From assembly GCA_016699715.1 (NCBI GenBank), contig CP065007.1, forward strand, positions 2,108,001 to 2,172,000: a stretch of 64,000 bases of DNA. Reading direction: 5' to 3'. Below the pieces are notes generated by a model. It saw only the letters and a list, made by a program, of their open reading frames with translations. It did not search any database and was not told the origin of the DNA. Each line of letters starts with the position of its first letter. Within the stretch, counting starts at the first letter, position 1. Positions 48,917 to 59,372 of this stretch are shown here, one piece after another. The DNA is from Candidatus Competibacteraceae bacterium. GTDB lineage: Bacteria > Pseudomonadota > Gammaproteobacteria > Competibacterales > Competibacteraceae. A program made the translations under genes and the position numbers.

Positions 48917-51199
48917 ATGGGCTGGGAACTGAGCGAAGTCGAAAAACCCTTTGTGGCGCAACTGGTCGGCATGGGCTGGCGACACATCGAAGGCGACATC
49001 GACGACCCGGCCATAACAGGACGCGCCCGCTTTGCCCAAGTGGTACAGGAAAGCGTGCTCCGCGCCAAGCTGGCGGAACTCAACACCCGCGACGGCCGGC
49101 CCTGGCTGGACGACGAACGAATTTCCCAAGCGGTGAGCGCCCTCACCCGCATCGGCGCGGCCAAATTGATGGAAGCCAACCGGATCGCCACCGACCTGCT
49201 GCTCAAGGGCATCACCGTGGACGGTCGGCCGGACTGGGACAGTGGGCGCGGCCAAACCCTCCAATACCTCGACTGGGCGCATCCCAACCGCAACCAATTC
49301 ACCGTCATCAACCAATATCGGGTCGATTGCCCGCCGGGCTACAACAGCGGCAAGGCGTTCATCGTCCCCGATCTGGTGTTGCTGGTGAACGGCATCCCGC
49401 TGGTGGTGGTGGAGTGCAAAAGCCCGGCGGTGCAAGAGCCGCTCGCGGCAGCGGTGGATCAACTGCGCCGCTACAGCAACCAGCGCCGGGCCAATTTCGA
49501 GGTCCAGGACAACGAGGGCAACGAACCGTTGTTCCACACCAATCAGTTGCTGATCGCCTCCAGCTTCGACCAGACGCGGGTGGGCTGTATCGGCGGGTTG
49601 TTCGAGCATTTCGCCACCTGGAAAACCGTCGTCCCGCATACCGAAGCCGAAGTCGCGGCCCGTCTCGGCAAAACCGCGCTCTCCGAACAGGAACGCACCA
49701 TCGCCGGGATGCTGGACCCGTCCAATCTGCTCGACATTATCCGCCACTTCACGCTGTTCATGGCGGTGGGCGGACAAACCATCAAGGCGGTCTGCCGCTA
49801 CCCGCAGTTTCGCGCGGTGAACCAGGCGCTCGCCCGCTTGCGCACCGGCAAAACCCGCGCCCAGGACGGTGAACACGACCGCCGGGGCGGCATCATTTGG
49901 CACACCCAAGGCTCGGGCAAGAGCCTGTCGATGGTGTTTCTGGTCAAGAAGCTGCGCACCCAGCCGGATTTGCGACGCTTCAAAGTCATCGTGGTTACCG
50001 ACCGCAAGGACTTGCAGGCGCAGCTTGCCGCCACCGCCGACCTGACCGGCGAGCCGGTGGAGGTGGCGACCAGCGCCGACCAATTGAAAACGTTGGTGCG
50101 CCGCCAGGGACCGGGACTGGTGTTCGCCATGATCCAGAAGTACCGTGCGAACGATCTGGCGGGAGAACCTCAAGCCACTCCCGCGCGGAAAGCGGCGGAA
50201 CCCGCCCCGCCAAGCTATGTCGCCCCGCTCTCGGCGGTCTTGAACGGCGACGACGCCATCCTGGTGCTGGTGGACGAAGCGCACCGCAGCCACGGCAACG
50301 ACCTCCATGCCTACTTGATGGCCGGCATCCCCAATGCCGCCAAGATCGGCTTCACCGGTACGCCGATCATCATGGGCGAAAAGAAACGCACCCACGAAAT
50401 CTTCGGCGAGTTCATCGACCGCTATACCCTCCAGGAGTCCGAACGCGACGGCGCGACCGTGCCGGTGCTCTACGAAGGCCGCACCACCCGGGGCGCGGTC
50501 AAGGATGGCGCCAGCCTGGACGAACTGTTCGAAGACCTGTTTCGGGAATGCGGCCCGGAAGAATTGGAAGCGATCAAGCGGAAATACGCCACCCGAGGCC
50601 AGATTTTCGAGGCGCCGGCGCTGATTGCCGCCAAGGCCCGCGACATCCTGCGCCACTACGTGACCTACATTCTGCCCAACGGCTACAAGGCACAACTGGT
50701 GGCCTACAGCCGGCTGGCCGTCATGCGCTATTTCGACGCCTTGGAAGCTGCCCGCGCTGAATTATTGACCGAGGCCGAGGCCTTGCCGCCGGAAGATAAA
50801 GCGTTGGACGACGAGGCCCTGTGCCGGCGTCCGCTCCCCATACAGGCGCGGGTGCAGGCGTGGCGCTACCGCGAATCGCTGCGAACCATTGAGTTCGCGC
50901 CGGTCATCTCGGGCGGCAACAACGACGACTCGGCGTGGAAATCCTGGACGGACGGTGCGGCCCAGGAACTGCGCATCAAGCGCTTCAGAAGACCGTTGTT
51001 TCACGCCGACCCGACCAAAATCGACCCGCTGGCGTTTCTGATCGTGAAGTCGATGCTGTTGACCGGCTTCGACGCACCCATCGAGGGCGTGATGTATCTG
51101 GATCGCCCGATCCGCGAAGCCGAGTTGTTGCAGGCCATCGCCCGCGTCAACCGCCCCGGCTTCGGCAAGCGAGCCGGCATCGTGGTGGATTACTACGGG
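48917..51199 (+). pseudogene. hsdR: Type I restriction subunit HsdR, N-terminal part (split by IS982)
   Basis: Codons 1-761 of HsdR. The nuclease motif is VPDLVLLVNGIPLVVVECKS (PD-ExK), Walker A is HTQGSGKSLSM, the DEAD-like box is LVDEAHRSHG, GFTGTP follows, and motif VI is QAIARVNRPGFGKRAG. A good ribosome site precedes ATG 48917. The frame is broken at GIVVDYYG by IS982. With 52219-53220 it restores 1094 residues, the family's normal size. All catalytic motifs lie in this part, but the C-terminal assembly domain is separated and no hsdM remains. Confidence 0.92.
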
Positions 51200-52218
51200 A
51201 CGCGATGTTCGACTTTTCAGGCGATCAGGCTCTCAAACTGCAGGTCTGACCGACCGATTTGCCGGTTCATGAAAATACCCAAGGTGTGCGCCAAGATTTT
51301 TCGGGCGATCCGACTCGTCAAGTGCCAAACATCCCGCGCCCGGATTTTCTCAAAATGAAACTGCTCGGTCAGTTGACCGATGACGGTTTCCACGAGGCGG
51401 CGGGTTCTCGTCAGTTGTTGGATGATCCAAGGCGCACGGGAATCGGCCATGTTCGCCCGCAAGGGGGTTTGCAAATCGATCCCCGTGGTTGCCAGTTCCG
51501 CCTGAAGACAGGCGCTCAGGTATCCCTTGTCGCCAATGACCAAGCCGTGAACGCCGTCCGTCAAATCCCAAAGCGCTTCGCGTTCATCACCGGCGGCGGG
51601 GGTCACCGTCCACGCCGTGATCACGCCATCGAATGTGATCATCAAGTGACCATGAAGTCCATAATAATACTGCTTTTTTGCCGCGCAATAGCCGAAGCCG
51701 GCCGCCTCGGGAAAACATCGGCATTGCGGGGCACGGGTCAGCATACACACCGGCATGGGGCAGCCATCGACGAGGTGAATAGGGTCCGTCACCGCCCCCA
51801 AGTCGATCAGCAGATGCCGATGCAGCCGCTGTTTGACGACCCAGAGATTGGCCGCTTGCTGGGCAAACGTGGTTCGCGATCCGAGTCTTGGAAACCACGA
51901 CGGCCAATGACGACGGAAATACTTCCAGATGCCCACATCGGTATCCAAACCCAGAAACTCACCCACCACCTCCATGGTGATCACTTCGCTGTCCGCCAAC
52001 TTCGGGGCAAAACCACGCTGGCGCAAGCGATGATCCCCCAGCAGGGCTTCCAGGTGTTCTTCTACCCAGCAAAACACCGTGATGATAAAGTCTTCAAGCG
52101 GCATGGCGGTCTCTCCGTGCGGTTGAGGTGGTTGGTTCCTCTCAGCTTAGCTCGCACCGTCATGCCGCATCGGTCTGCCCTCATCTCTCCTCGAAAAAGT
52201 CGAACATCGCGTTACGGG
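51194..52218 (-). mobile_element. IS982-family element inserted in hsdR
   Basis: The element spans 51200-52212 (1013 bp) with inverted ends ACGCGATGTTCGACTTTT and a 6-bp duplication TACGGG at 51194-51199 and 52213-52218. Removing it and one duplication restores DYYGVARHLKEAL in frame. Confidence 0.9.
51217..52104 (-). CDS. IS982-family transposase
   Basis: A 295-residue transposase: KLADSEVITMEVVGEFLGLD at the N-terminus, the first aspartate in IHLVDGCPMPVC, the second in GLVIGDKGYLSA, and the glutamate in RRLVETVIGQLTEQFHFEKI. Intact and nearly filling its element, so mobility is plausible. Confidence 0.9.
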   Translation of the reverse strand: MPLEDFIITVFCWVEEHLEALLGDHRLRQRGFAPKLADSEVITMEVVGEFLGLDTDVGIWKYFRRHWPSWFPRLGSRTTFAQQAANLWVVKQRLHRHLLIDLGAVTDPIHLVDGCPMPVCMLTRAPQCRCFPEAAGFGYCAAKKQYYYGLHGHLMITFDGVITAWTVTPAAGDEREALWDLTDGVHGLVIGDKGYLSACLQAELATTGIDLQTPLRANMADSRAPWIIQQLTRTRRLVETVIGQLTEQFHFEKIRARDVWHLTSRIARKILAHTLGIFMNRQIGRSDLQFESLIA

Positions 52219-53220
52219 GTGGCCCGCCACCTGAAGGAAGCGTTGGCCGCGTACAGCGATGAAGACGTGCGGGGCGCGCTACAAAACCTGAAGGACGAAG
52301 TACCGATCCTGCGAGACCGTCATGCGCGAGTGCTGAACGTGTTTCGCAGTCGAGGGATCGAGGCGCTGGACGATACCGAAACCTGCGTGGCACTGCTGGC
52401 CGATGACAAGCTGCGCGCCGAGTTCACCGTCAAGCTCAAGCCGTTCCTGGATTCGCTCGATTTGGTGCTACCGCGCCCGGATGGACTGCCGTTCACCAAG
52501 GACGCCAAGCGGTTGGCCTTCATCCACGCCCGCGCCCGCAACCGCTACAAGGACATGCCGGTGCTGGGCAAGGACATAGGCGTCAAGGTGAGAAAACTCA
52601 TCGACGATCATGTCATCTCCCTCGGCATCGACCCGAAGATTCCGCCGATTTCGCTGACTGACGCCCATTTCGATGCCCACGTCACGCGCCAGGCCAACAA
52701 CCGCGCCAAGGCGTCGGAAATGGAGCACGCTGTCCGTTCTCACATCCGCCAGCACCTGGACGAAGACCCGGTGCTCTACCGCAAACTCAGCGAACGCCTC
52801 AAGGACATCCTGGACCAGCTCAACGAGCAGTGGGATGCGCTGCTCGCCGCGCTGCAACAGATCATCGACGAGTTGCGAACCGGCCAAGCGGCGCAAGACG
52901 GCAGCGTGCCGGACCTGCCCGACCACTATCCGCCCTTCCTGCGCCTGGTGATGGAAACCGCCGTCGGCAATACCGCGCCGGACGAGACCACCCGCAAGCG
53001 GCTGGTGGATGTAACCGTGGAGATCGTGGACCATATCGCCAGCGAACTGACCGAGACTTTTTGGAAGCCGAACAAGAAACCGGCCCAGGATGCGCTGCAA
53101 TGCGCGATTTTCGAGCGTCTGATTGCGTCTGGGTTGATTGAAATGGGTCAGATGGAAGCACTGGTGGATAAACTGATGGAACTGGCTCGCGCCAATCATC
53201 ACCGGTTGATGCAGGCATGA
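52219..53220 (+). pseudogene. hsdR: Type I restriction subunit HsdR, C-terminal part
   Basis: The last 333 codons of HsdR, starting VARHLKEALAAYSDEDVRGA and ending ARANHHRLMQA. It is the helical domain that contacts the methylase core. The frame is intact, but it has no start of its own after the IS982 insertion; an open frame read from inside the element (from about 51259) is probably spurious. Its stop overlaps the next gene's ATG by four bases. Confidence 0.88.
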
Positions 53221-53912
53221 ACGCCCTGCAAGTGGATGACCTGCGCTTCGAGGTGCGCCGCAGCGCCCGGCGCAAGACGCTGGAGATCACCGTGGATCGG
53301 GGCGGCGAACTGGTGCTAGCCGCGCCACCCGAGGTGGATGAAGCCACCTTGTGTGCTTTCGTGCGGGAAAAGCGCGTCTGGATTTACACTCGGCTGGCCG
53401 AGAAAGAGCAACTGCAAAAAGCGGTGCCACCCAAAGCCTTCGTCAATGGCGAAGGTTTTCTGTACCTGGGCCGCAGTTACCGCCTCAAGCTGATGGATGG
53501 GCAAACCGAGCCGATCAAGCTATTCAACGGCCGCTTTTGTCTGCGCCGCGAGCTGGCCGACACAGGCCGCCAAACGCTGATCCGCTGGTACAGCAAGAAA
53601 GGTCAGGACTGGCTCTGGCGCAAGGTTCGGGATTACGCCGCCCGCATGGAAGTCACACCGGTAGGGGTGAAGGTACAAGAGCTTGGCTACCGCTGGGGCT
53701 CCTGCGGCAAGGACGGTTGGCTGTACTTCCATTGGAAAGCGATTTTATTGCCGGCCCGCATCGCCGAATATGTAGTGGTGCATGAGTTGGCTCACCTCCA
53801 CGAACCGCATCACACTCCCGAATTCTGGCGGCGTGTTGAGCGTGCTTTGCCCGACTTCGAGCATCGCAAGCGCTGGCTGGCGGAACACGGCATGGAGGTG
53901 GAGGGCCTCTGA
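53217..53912 (+). CDS. YgjP/DUF45-type M48-like metallopeptidase
   Basis: A 231-residue protein with the zinc motif HELAH (VVVHELAHLHEPHHTPEFW) and the upstream YRWGSCGKDGWLYFHWKAIL of the YgjP (DUF45) family. It overlaps the hsdR stop by four bases, and such genes are often the last gene of type I restriction operons. It is the only intact gene of that operon. Its physiological substrate is unknown. Confidence 0.88.
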   Translation: MNALQVDDLRFEVRRSARRKTLEITVDRGGELVLAAPPEVDEATLCAFVREKRVWIYTRLAEKEQLQKAVPPKAFVNGEGFLYLGRSYRLKLMDGQTEPIKLFNGRFCLRRELADTGRQTLIRWYSKKGQDWLWRKVRDYAARMEVTPVGVKVQELGYRWGSCGKDGWLYFHWKAILLPARIAEYVVVHELAHLHEPHHTPEFWRRVERALPDFEHRKRWLAEHGMEVEGL

Positions 53913-53948
53913 TTGTGGCGATCCCGTACAAGTCAGGAGAAAAGCAGA

Positions 53949-54089
53949 ATGAAATGGCAAACTGGGCAATCCGGCAACCCCGGCGGACGTAAACCCGGCA
54001 CCGGTAAGATCGACCAGCTGCTAGCATACCCAACTCTGCTAGCCATTCTGCTAGCCATAAAGAACAAAGGCTTACCTGTATTCTGGTAA
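53949..54089 (+). CDS. 46-residue DUF5681-like remnant
   Basis: The start MKWQTGQSGNPGGRKPGTGK matches the phage-associated DUF5681 motif (GQSGNPxGRPxG). AGGAG lies 12-16 bases upstream. After residue 24 the sequence becomes LLAYPTLLAILLAIKNKG, produced by a repeated CTGCTAGCCAT, and it ends inside the terminator stem. It is probably a truncated small gene, perhaps from a lost prophage or island. Confidence 0.55.
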   Translation: MKWQTGQSGNPGGRKPGTGKIDQLLAYPTLLAILLAIKNKGLPVFW

Positions 54090-54098
54090 GCCTTTTTT
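54066..54098 (+). terminator. Terminator at the right end of the restriction region
   Basis: AAAGGCTTACC (54066-54076) pairs with GGTAAGCCTTT (54085-54095) around an eight-base loop, followed by TTTAT. It ends plus-strand transcription just before the tRNA gene. Confidence 0.88.
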
Positions 54099-54101
54099 AT
54101 A

Positions 54102-54177
<76 letters not shown>

Positions 54178-54242
54178 GAAATTTTTTGGGGCAGGAACTA
54201 TAGCCCACCCAAATCCGACATACAAGGCTCGATTCGCCCGGC

Positions 54243-54974
54243 TTAGAGAAGCTTCAGGCATTGCCGGAGGGCTGGCAGGTGGCGGCGGCTGACTTCCAGC
54301 CGGTCGGGAATTTCGTGAAAAACCAGTTGCACGCTCTCGTCGGCGGTTTTTTCCAGCCCGGCGATTTGCGTCACCATCGCCAGCGCGTTGCGGTGCGCCC
54401 GCACCAGTCGGGTTCCCAGTTCCCGTTCCAGCGTTTTCAGCGTCTCCTCAATCAACGCCTCGCCTTGGCGGTGGTGGACCCTGACGTATTTCTGGTCGGC
54501 CTGAAAATAATACACATCAGCCAATGGAATCAGTTCCAGCCGCTGGCCGATCCGGGCGCGGATGTGGGTACGCCCCGTCCCCTCGCGTTCCGCGGTCAGG
54601 CTGGCCAGTTGCGCTCGGTTGAGTCGGGCGGCACTGGCCAGCGCCTGTTCGAGTCGCTCCAGCCGGACCGGTTTGAGCAGGTAGGCAACCGCATGGGTAT
54701 CGAAGGCATCCAGCGCGTGTTCGCTGTAGGCCGTGACGAAGATGAGCGCGGGCGGTTGGGGCAGCGCCGCCAACCGCCGGGCGGTTTCCAGACCGTCCAG
54801 GCCGGGCATTTGGATGTCCAGCAGGACGATGTCGGGTTGCAGGCTGGCGGCGAGCCGCAAGGCGTCCGCGCCGTTGCCGGCTTCACCGCAGGGTTCGTGA
54901 TCGGGCAGCCGGCCGAGCAACTCCCGCAGCCGGTCGCGGGCCGGCGGTTCATCATCGACGATTAGCACTTTCAT
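54243..54974 (-). CDS. AlgR/LytTR-type response regulator
   Basis: A 243-residue regulator. The receiver domain (1-120) has the phospho-acceptor Asp53 (VLLDIQMPGLDG) with DDE near the start and Lys in YLLKPVRLERL. The LytTR DNA-binding domain covers about 140-240 (RIGQRLELIPLADVYYFQAD; EETLKTLERELGTRLVRAHR). Close to AlgR of Pseudomonas in layout. No sensor kinase is adjacent, so its partner lies elsewhere. It may control surface polysaccharide or pili, by family analogy only. Confidence 0.88.
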   Translation of the reverse strand: MKVLIVDDEPPARDRLRELLGRLPDHEPCGEAGNGADALRLAASLQPDIVLLDIQMPGLDGLETARRLAALPQPPALIFVTAYSEHALDAFDTHAVAYLLKPVRLERLEQALASAARLNRAQLASLTAEREGTGRTHIRARIGQRLELIPLADVYYFQADQKYVRVHHRQGEALIEETLKTLERELGTRLVRAHRNALAMVTQIAGLEKTADESVQLVFHEIPDRLEVSRRHLPALRQCLKLL

Positions 54975-55061
54975 GGCGACAAGACCCGCGTGGCTAAGGG
55001 TTTCCCTCCTGGAGCAATCGCGCCTGGTGAGCCGCCCGGAAGCGGTGGCCCGACCGGTGCT

Positions 55062-56000
55062 TTAGCGTAACTCCCTGGGTAGGGCGAAAATCACATTTTC
55101 GGCGCGGCCAGCACTTTCGCTGATCGCCGTCGCCCCCAGATCCCGCAGGCGGGCGATCACCTGCCGCACCAGCACTTCGGGCGCCGAGGCACCGGCCGTT
55201 ACGCCGATGGCCGTTTTGTCCGCCAGCCACACCGGATCGATGTCCTCGGGGCCGTCGATCAGGTAGGCCGGCGTGCCCTGTTTTTCCGCCAGCTCCCGCA
55301 GCCGGTTGGAATTGGAGCTGCTGCGGGAGCCGACCACCAGCAATAGCTCGCAGTGGCCCGACAGTTCCTTCACCGCGTCCTGGCGGTTCTGAGTGGCGTA
55401 GCAGATGTCGTCCTTGCGCGGCCCCTGGATAGCCGGAAACCGCTCGCGCAGGGCAGCGACGATTCGCGCCGTGTCGTCCACCGACAGCGTGGTCTGGGTG
55501 ACGTAGGCCAGTTCGGCGGGATTGCGCACGCTCAAGGCGTGCACGTCCTCGACCATTTCCACCAGATACATCCGCCCGCCTTGAGCTTCATCGTACTGGC
55601 CCATGGTGCCCTCGACCTCCGGATGACCGGCGTGACCGATTAGCACCACCTCATGGCCGAGGTTGCCGTGGCGGGCGACTTCCATGTGGACCTTGGTCAC
55701 CAGCGGACAGGTCGCGTCGAACACTTTGAGGCCGCGCCGCGCCGCTTCCTCCCGCACGGTTTGCGAGACGCCGTGGGCGCTGAAAATCACGGTGGCGTCT
55801 TGGGGCACTTCGTCCAGTTCATCGACGAACACCGCGCCACGGCGGCGCAGATCGTCCACCACGAAGCGGTTGTGCACCACCTCATGGCGGACGTAGATCG
55901 GCGCGCCGAACAGTTCCAGCGCCCGCTCGACGATGCCGATGGCCCGGTCCACGCCGGCGCAGAAACCGCGCGGGTTGGCCAAGTGGATGTGTACGCTCAT
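55062..56000 (-). CDS. ispH: 4-hydroxy-3-methylbut-2-enyl diphosphate reductase
   Basis: A 312-residue iron-sulphur enzyme for the last step of the MEP isoprenoid pathway. The cluster cysteines are in PRGFCAGV (Cys14), FDATCPLV and [27 protein letters not shown] is also typical. The ATG at 56000 has GGGAGA upstream; the ATG at 56024 is in frame but less likely. Follows lspA in the conserved ribF-ileS-lspA-ispH order. Confidence 0.95.
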   Translation of the reverse strand: MSVHIHLANPRGFCAGVDRAIGIVERALELFGAPIYVRHEVVHNRFVVDDLRRRGAVFVDELDEVPQDATVIFSAHGVSQTVREEAARRGLKVFDATCPLVTKVHMEVARHGNLGHEVVLIGHAGHPEVEGTMGQYDEAQGGRMYLVEMVEDVHALSVRNPAELAYVTQTTLSVDDTARIVAALRERFPAIQGPRKDDICYATQNRQDAVKELSGHCELLLVVGSRSSSNSNRLRELAEKQGTPAYLIDGPEDIDPVWLADKTAIGVTAGASAPEVLVRQVIARLRDLGATAISESAGRAENVIFALPRELR

Positions 56001-56028
56001 GCAGGTCTCCCGCAAGTCGGCCACGCCG

Positions 56029-56529
56029 TCAGGCGCCGTCAGCCGGCGTGTTCCGATCGCCGGGTTTGCCGGACCAAAGACTGTCCAGCACCAGCAGCAC
56101 CGCGCCGACGGTAATGGCCGAATCGGCGATATTGAAAGCCGGCCAGTACCAGCGTTGGTAGTAGATTTGGATGAAATCGATCACTTGGCCCAGCCAGGCG
56201 CGGTCGATCAGGTTGCCGATCGCCCCGCCCAGAATCAGCGCCAGCGCCGTGGCCAGCCGTTTTTCCGTCGGCTGAAGCCGCCGCAGCCAGACGATCAGTC
56301 CGATGCTAACCAGCGACCCCAGCCCCAGGAAGAACCAGCGCTGCCAGCCGCCGGCGCCAGCCAGGAAGCTGAAGGCGGCGCCGGTGTTATAGGTCAACAG
56401 CAGGTTGAACGAAGGCAATATCGGTACCGGCTGATGAAAGGTCAGCAGCGTTTCGGCGAGCAATTTGCTGAGCTGATCCAGCACGATCACCGACCCGCTC
56501 AACCACCAGCACCAGCGCGATGCGGCCAT
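56029..56529 (-). CDS. lspA: Lipoprotein signal peptidase
   Basis: A 166-residue inner-membrane aspartyl protease that removes signal peptides from lipoproteins. Four hydrophobic segments; catalytic aspartates lie in [19 protein letters not shown] and AFNIADSAI, with NTGAAFSFL upstream. Its ATG shares one base with the ileS stop codon. It would process BamB and BamE encoded in this window. Confidence 0.95.
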   Translation of the reverse strand: MAASRWCWWLSGSVIVLDQLSKLLAETLLTFHQPVPILPSFNLLLTYNTGAAFSFLAGAGGWQRWFFLGLGSLVSIGLIVWLRRLQPTEKRLATALALILGGAIGNLIDRAWLGQVIDFIQIYYQRWYWPAFNIADSAITVGAVLLVLDSLWSGKPGDRNTPADGA

Positions 56530-59363
56530 CAGGCGTAACGCCGCGTTTCACCGTCGCCAGCGATATTGTCCACGCAGCGTCCGCATAACGTCGGATGCTC
56601 GGGATAATGACCGACATCGGCACGATGGTGCCAGCAGCGCCCGCATTTATCCTCGATGCTGGGTACGACCTGGATCACCAGCGGCTGACCGTTGCACGAG
56701 GCCGGTTCCGCATCGCCCGGCGCTTCGGCCAACGGTCGCACCCGGGCTTGGGAGGTGATGAGGAAAAACCGCAGTTCGTCCTCGATCTGGCGTAAATCCG
56801 CCGCCAGTTCGCCATCGCAGTACAGCTCCACTTCGGCGTCCAGCCCCGAACCGATGCCGCCTTCGATCCGTAACCGCTCCAGTTTCTTGCCCACCAGTTC
56901 GCGCACCGCGACCAAGCGGTCCCAGTAGGCCGCGTTGAGCGCTTCGGCCTCATCGACCGCGAACAGCCCCTCGTACCAGGTGGTCAGGAACACCGACGGA
57001 CCGCGCTCGCCCGGCAGGTTCCGCCAGATTTCCTCGGCGGTGAAGCTGAGAATCGGGGCCAGCCAGCGCGTCATCGCTTCGACGATGTGGTACAGGGCGG
57101 TTTGCGCCGAGCGACGGGCGATGCTGTCGCGCTGGGTGGTGTACTGGCGGTCCTTGATGATGTCCAGATACAGACTGCCCATGTCCACCGAGCAGAAGTT
57201 GTGAATCTTCTGGTAGATCAGATGGAACAGGTATTGGTCGTAAGCCTCCAGGATCTCGTCCTGTAAACGGCGGGTGCGGTCCACCGCCCAGCGATCCAGC
57301 GCCAGCATTTGCTCCGGTGGCAAACGATGTTGCGCGGGATCGAAGCCGTTGAGATTGGCCAACAGAAAACGAGCGGTGTTGCGCATTCGCCGGTAGGAGT
57401 CGGCCATGCGCTTGAGAATTTCGTCGGAGACGTTCATCTCGCCGCGATAGTCGGTCGCCGCCGCCCACAGCCGCAGCACGTCGGCGCCCAGCGAATTGAC
57501 CACTTTTTGCGGCGCGACCACATTACCCAGCGACTTCGACATCTTGCGACCCTGGGCGTCCACGGTGAAGCCGTGGGTCAGCAGGCCCTTGTAGGGCGCC
57601 ACGCCGCGCATCGCCACCGAGGCCAGCAGCGAGGACTGAAACCAGCCGCGATGCTGGTCGGAGCCTTCCAGGTACAGTTCGGCGGGGAAGTGCAGTTCCG
57701 GGCGGCGCTCCAGCACCGAGAGGTGGGTGGTGCCGGAATCGAACCAGACATCCAGGGTATCGGGGACCTTGTCGTACTCGGCCGCTTCCGTGCCCAGCAG
57801 TTCGACCGGATCGAGTGCGAACCAGGCGTCGATGCCGCCCTGCTCGATGCGTTGCGCCACCTGCTCCATCAGGGCCTGGGTGTTCGGATGCAATTCGCCG
57901 GTTTTTTTGTGGGCGAACAGGGTGATCGGCACCCCCCAGGAGCGCTGGCGGGATACGCACCAGTCGGGGCGGTTGGTCACCATGCCCTGAATCCGCGCCT
58001 TGCCCCAGTCCGGGGTGAAACGCACCTTCTCGATCTCACTCAGCGCGCGGGCGCGCAGCCCGTGTTGATCCATGCCGATGAACCACTGCGGGGTGGCGCG
58101 GAAAATGATCGGGGTTTTGTGCCGCCAGCAATGCGGGTAGCTGTGGGTCAGTCGGGCGGCGCGCAGCAACATGCCGTGCGCCTTAAGGACATCGATCACC
58201 CGCTCGTTGGCGGCGAACACATGCAGGCCGGCGAACAGCGGGGTATCGGGCAGAAACTTGCCGTCCGGGCCGACCGGGTTGTCCACTGGCAGACCGTAAC
58301 GGGAGCCGACCACGTAGTCCTCCTGGCCGTGGGCGGGAGCGGTATGCACCGCGCCGGTACCAGCCTCGGTAGTGACGTGATCGCCGAGAATGATCGGCAC
58401 GTCGCGGTCGTAGAAAGGATGGCGCAGCGCCAGTCCTTCCAGGTCGGCGCCCGAGCCGTAGGCGATCACCTGATAGTCGTCGATGCGCCAGCGCGCCAGC
58501 GAGTCTTGCAATAACGGTTCGGTGACGAGCAGGCGCTCTTGACCCCGGTCGGTTTCGACCTGCGCCAGCACGTATTCGAAGCCCGGATTGAGCGCCACCG
58601 CCCGGTTGGCGGGCAGCGTCCACGGGGTGGTGGTCCAGATGACCACGGACAGCGGTCCCTTGCCTTCGTGGCCCTCGACGTGACGCAGGCGGGCCAGCAA
58701 GGTCTCGGGGTTCGCCACCGGGAAGCGCACGTCGATGGCCAGCGAGTCGCGGTCCTCGTATTCGACCTCGGCCTCGGCCAGCGCCGAGCCGCAGTCGATG
58801 CACCAGTACACCGGTTTGGAACCGCGGTACAGGTGGCCGTTGGCGACGATTTTCGCCAGCGACCGCACGATGTCGGCCTCGGCCCGGAAGTCCATGGTCA
58901 GATACGGATTTTCCCAGTCACCCAGCACGCCCAGCCGCTGGAAGTCGGCGCTTTGATGGGCGACCTGCTCGGCGGCGAAGGTACGGCAGGCGGCGCGGAA
59001 TTCGCGGGCATCGACCTTGACCCCGACCTTGCCCAGTTTTTTTTCCACCATCTGCTCGATCGGCAGGCCGTGGCAGTCCCAACCTGGCACGTAGGGGGCA
59101 TCGAAACCGCTCAGGGTGCGAGCTTTGACGATGATGTCCTTGAGCACCTTGTTGACGGCGTGGCCGATGTGAATCACCCCGTTGGCGTAGGGCGGACCGT
59201 CATGCAGCACGAATTTCGGCCGGCCGGCGAATTCGGCGCGCTGGCGGTGATACAAGTTCAGCTCCCGCCAATGGCGCAGCAGATCCGGCTCGCGCCGGGC
59301 GAGATCCGCTTTCATCGGAAAAGCGGTTTGGGGAAGATTGAGAGTATTTTTGTAATCAGCCAC
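56529..59363 (-). CDS. ileS: Isoleucyl-tRNA synthetase
   Basis: A 944-residue class I synthetase with HIGH in [18 protein letters not shown] (near 60-70), the editing domain ([33 protein letters not shown]), KMSKS near 605 ([12 protein letters not shown]) and a C-terminal zinc module CGRCWHHR...CGRCVDNI. Full length for the bacterial type. Same operon as ribF upstream and lspA downstream. Confidence 0.97.
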   Translation of the reverse strand: MADYKNTLNLPQTAFPMKADLARREPDLLRHWRELNLYHRQRAEFAGRPKFVLHDGPPYANGVIHIGHAVNKVLKDIIVKARTLSGFDAPYVPGWDCHGLPIEQMVEKKLGKVGVKVDAREFRAACRTFAAEQVAHQSADFQRLGVLGDWENPYLTMDFRAEADIVRSLAKIVANGHLYRGSKPVYWCIDCGSALAEAEVEYEDRDSLAIDVRFPVANPETLLARLRHVEGHEGKGPLSVVIWTTTPWTLPANRAVALNPGFEYVLAQVETDRGQERLLVTEPLLQDSLARWRIDDYQVIAYGSGADLEGLALRHPFYDRDVPIILGDHVTTEAGTGAVHTAPAHGQEDYVVGSRYGLPVDNPVGPDGKFLPDTPLFAGLHVFAANERVIDVLKAHGMLLRAARLTHSYPHCWRHKTPIIFRATPQWFIGMDQHGLRARALSEIEKVRFTPDWGKARIQGMVTNRPDWCVSRQRSWGVPITLFAHKKTGELHPNTQALMEQVAQRIEQGGIDAWFALDPVELLGTEAAEYDKVPDTLDVWFDSGTTHLSVLERRPELHFPAELYLEGSDQHRGWFQSSLLASVAMRGVAPYKGLLTHGFTVDAQGRKMSKSLGNVVAPQKVVNSLGADVLRLWAAATDYRGEMNVSDEILKRMADSYRRMRNTARFLLANLNGFDPAQHRLPPEQMLALDRWAVDRTRRLQDEILEAYDQYLFHLIYQKIHNFCSVDMGSLYLDIIKDRQYTTQRDSIARRSAQTALYHIVEAMTRWLAPILSFTAEEIWRNLPGERGPSVFLTTWYEGLFAVDEAEALNAAYWDRLVAVRELVGKKLERLRIEGGIGSGLDAEVELYCDGELAADLRQIEDELRFFLITSQARVRPLAEAPGDAEPASCNGQPLVIQVVPSIEDKCGRCWHHRADVGHYPEHPTLCGRCVDNIAGDGETRRYA

Positions 59364-59372
59364 GGTAAGCCT

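Noticed and set aside
48833..50695. Minus-strand frame of 620 codons
   Set aside because: Antisense of hsdR, which has full family motifs and a ribosome site on the plus strand.
51259..52200. Long plus-strand frame leading into the hsdR C-terminal part
   Set aside because: It runs antisense through the IS982 transposase; only the part from 52219 is hsdR-like.
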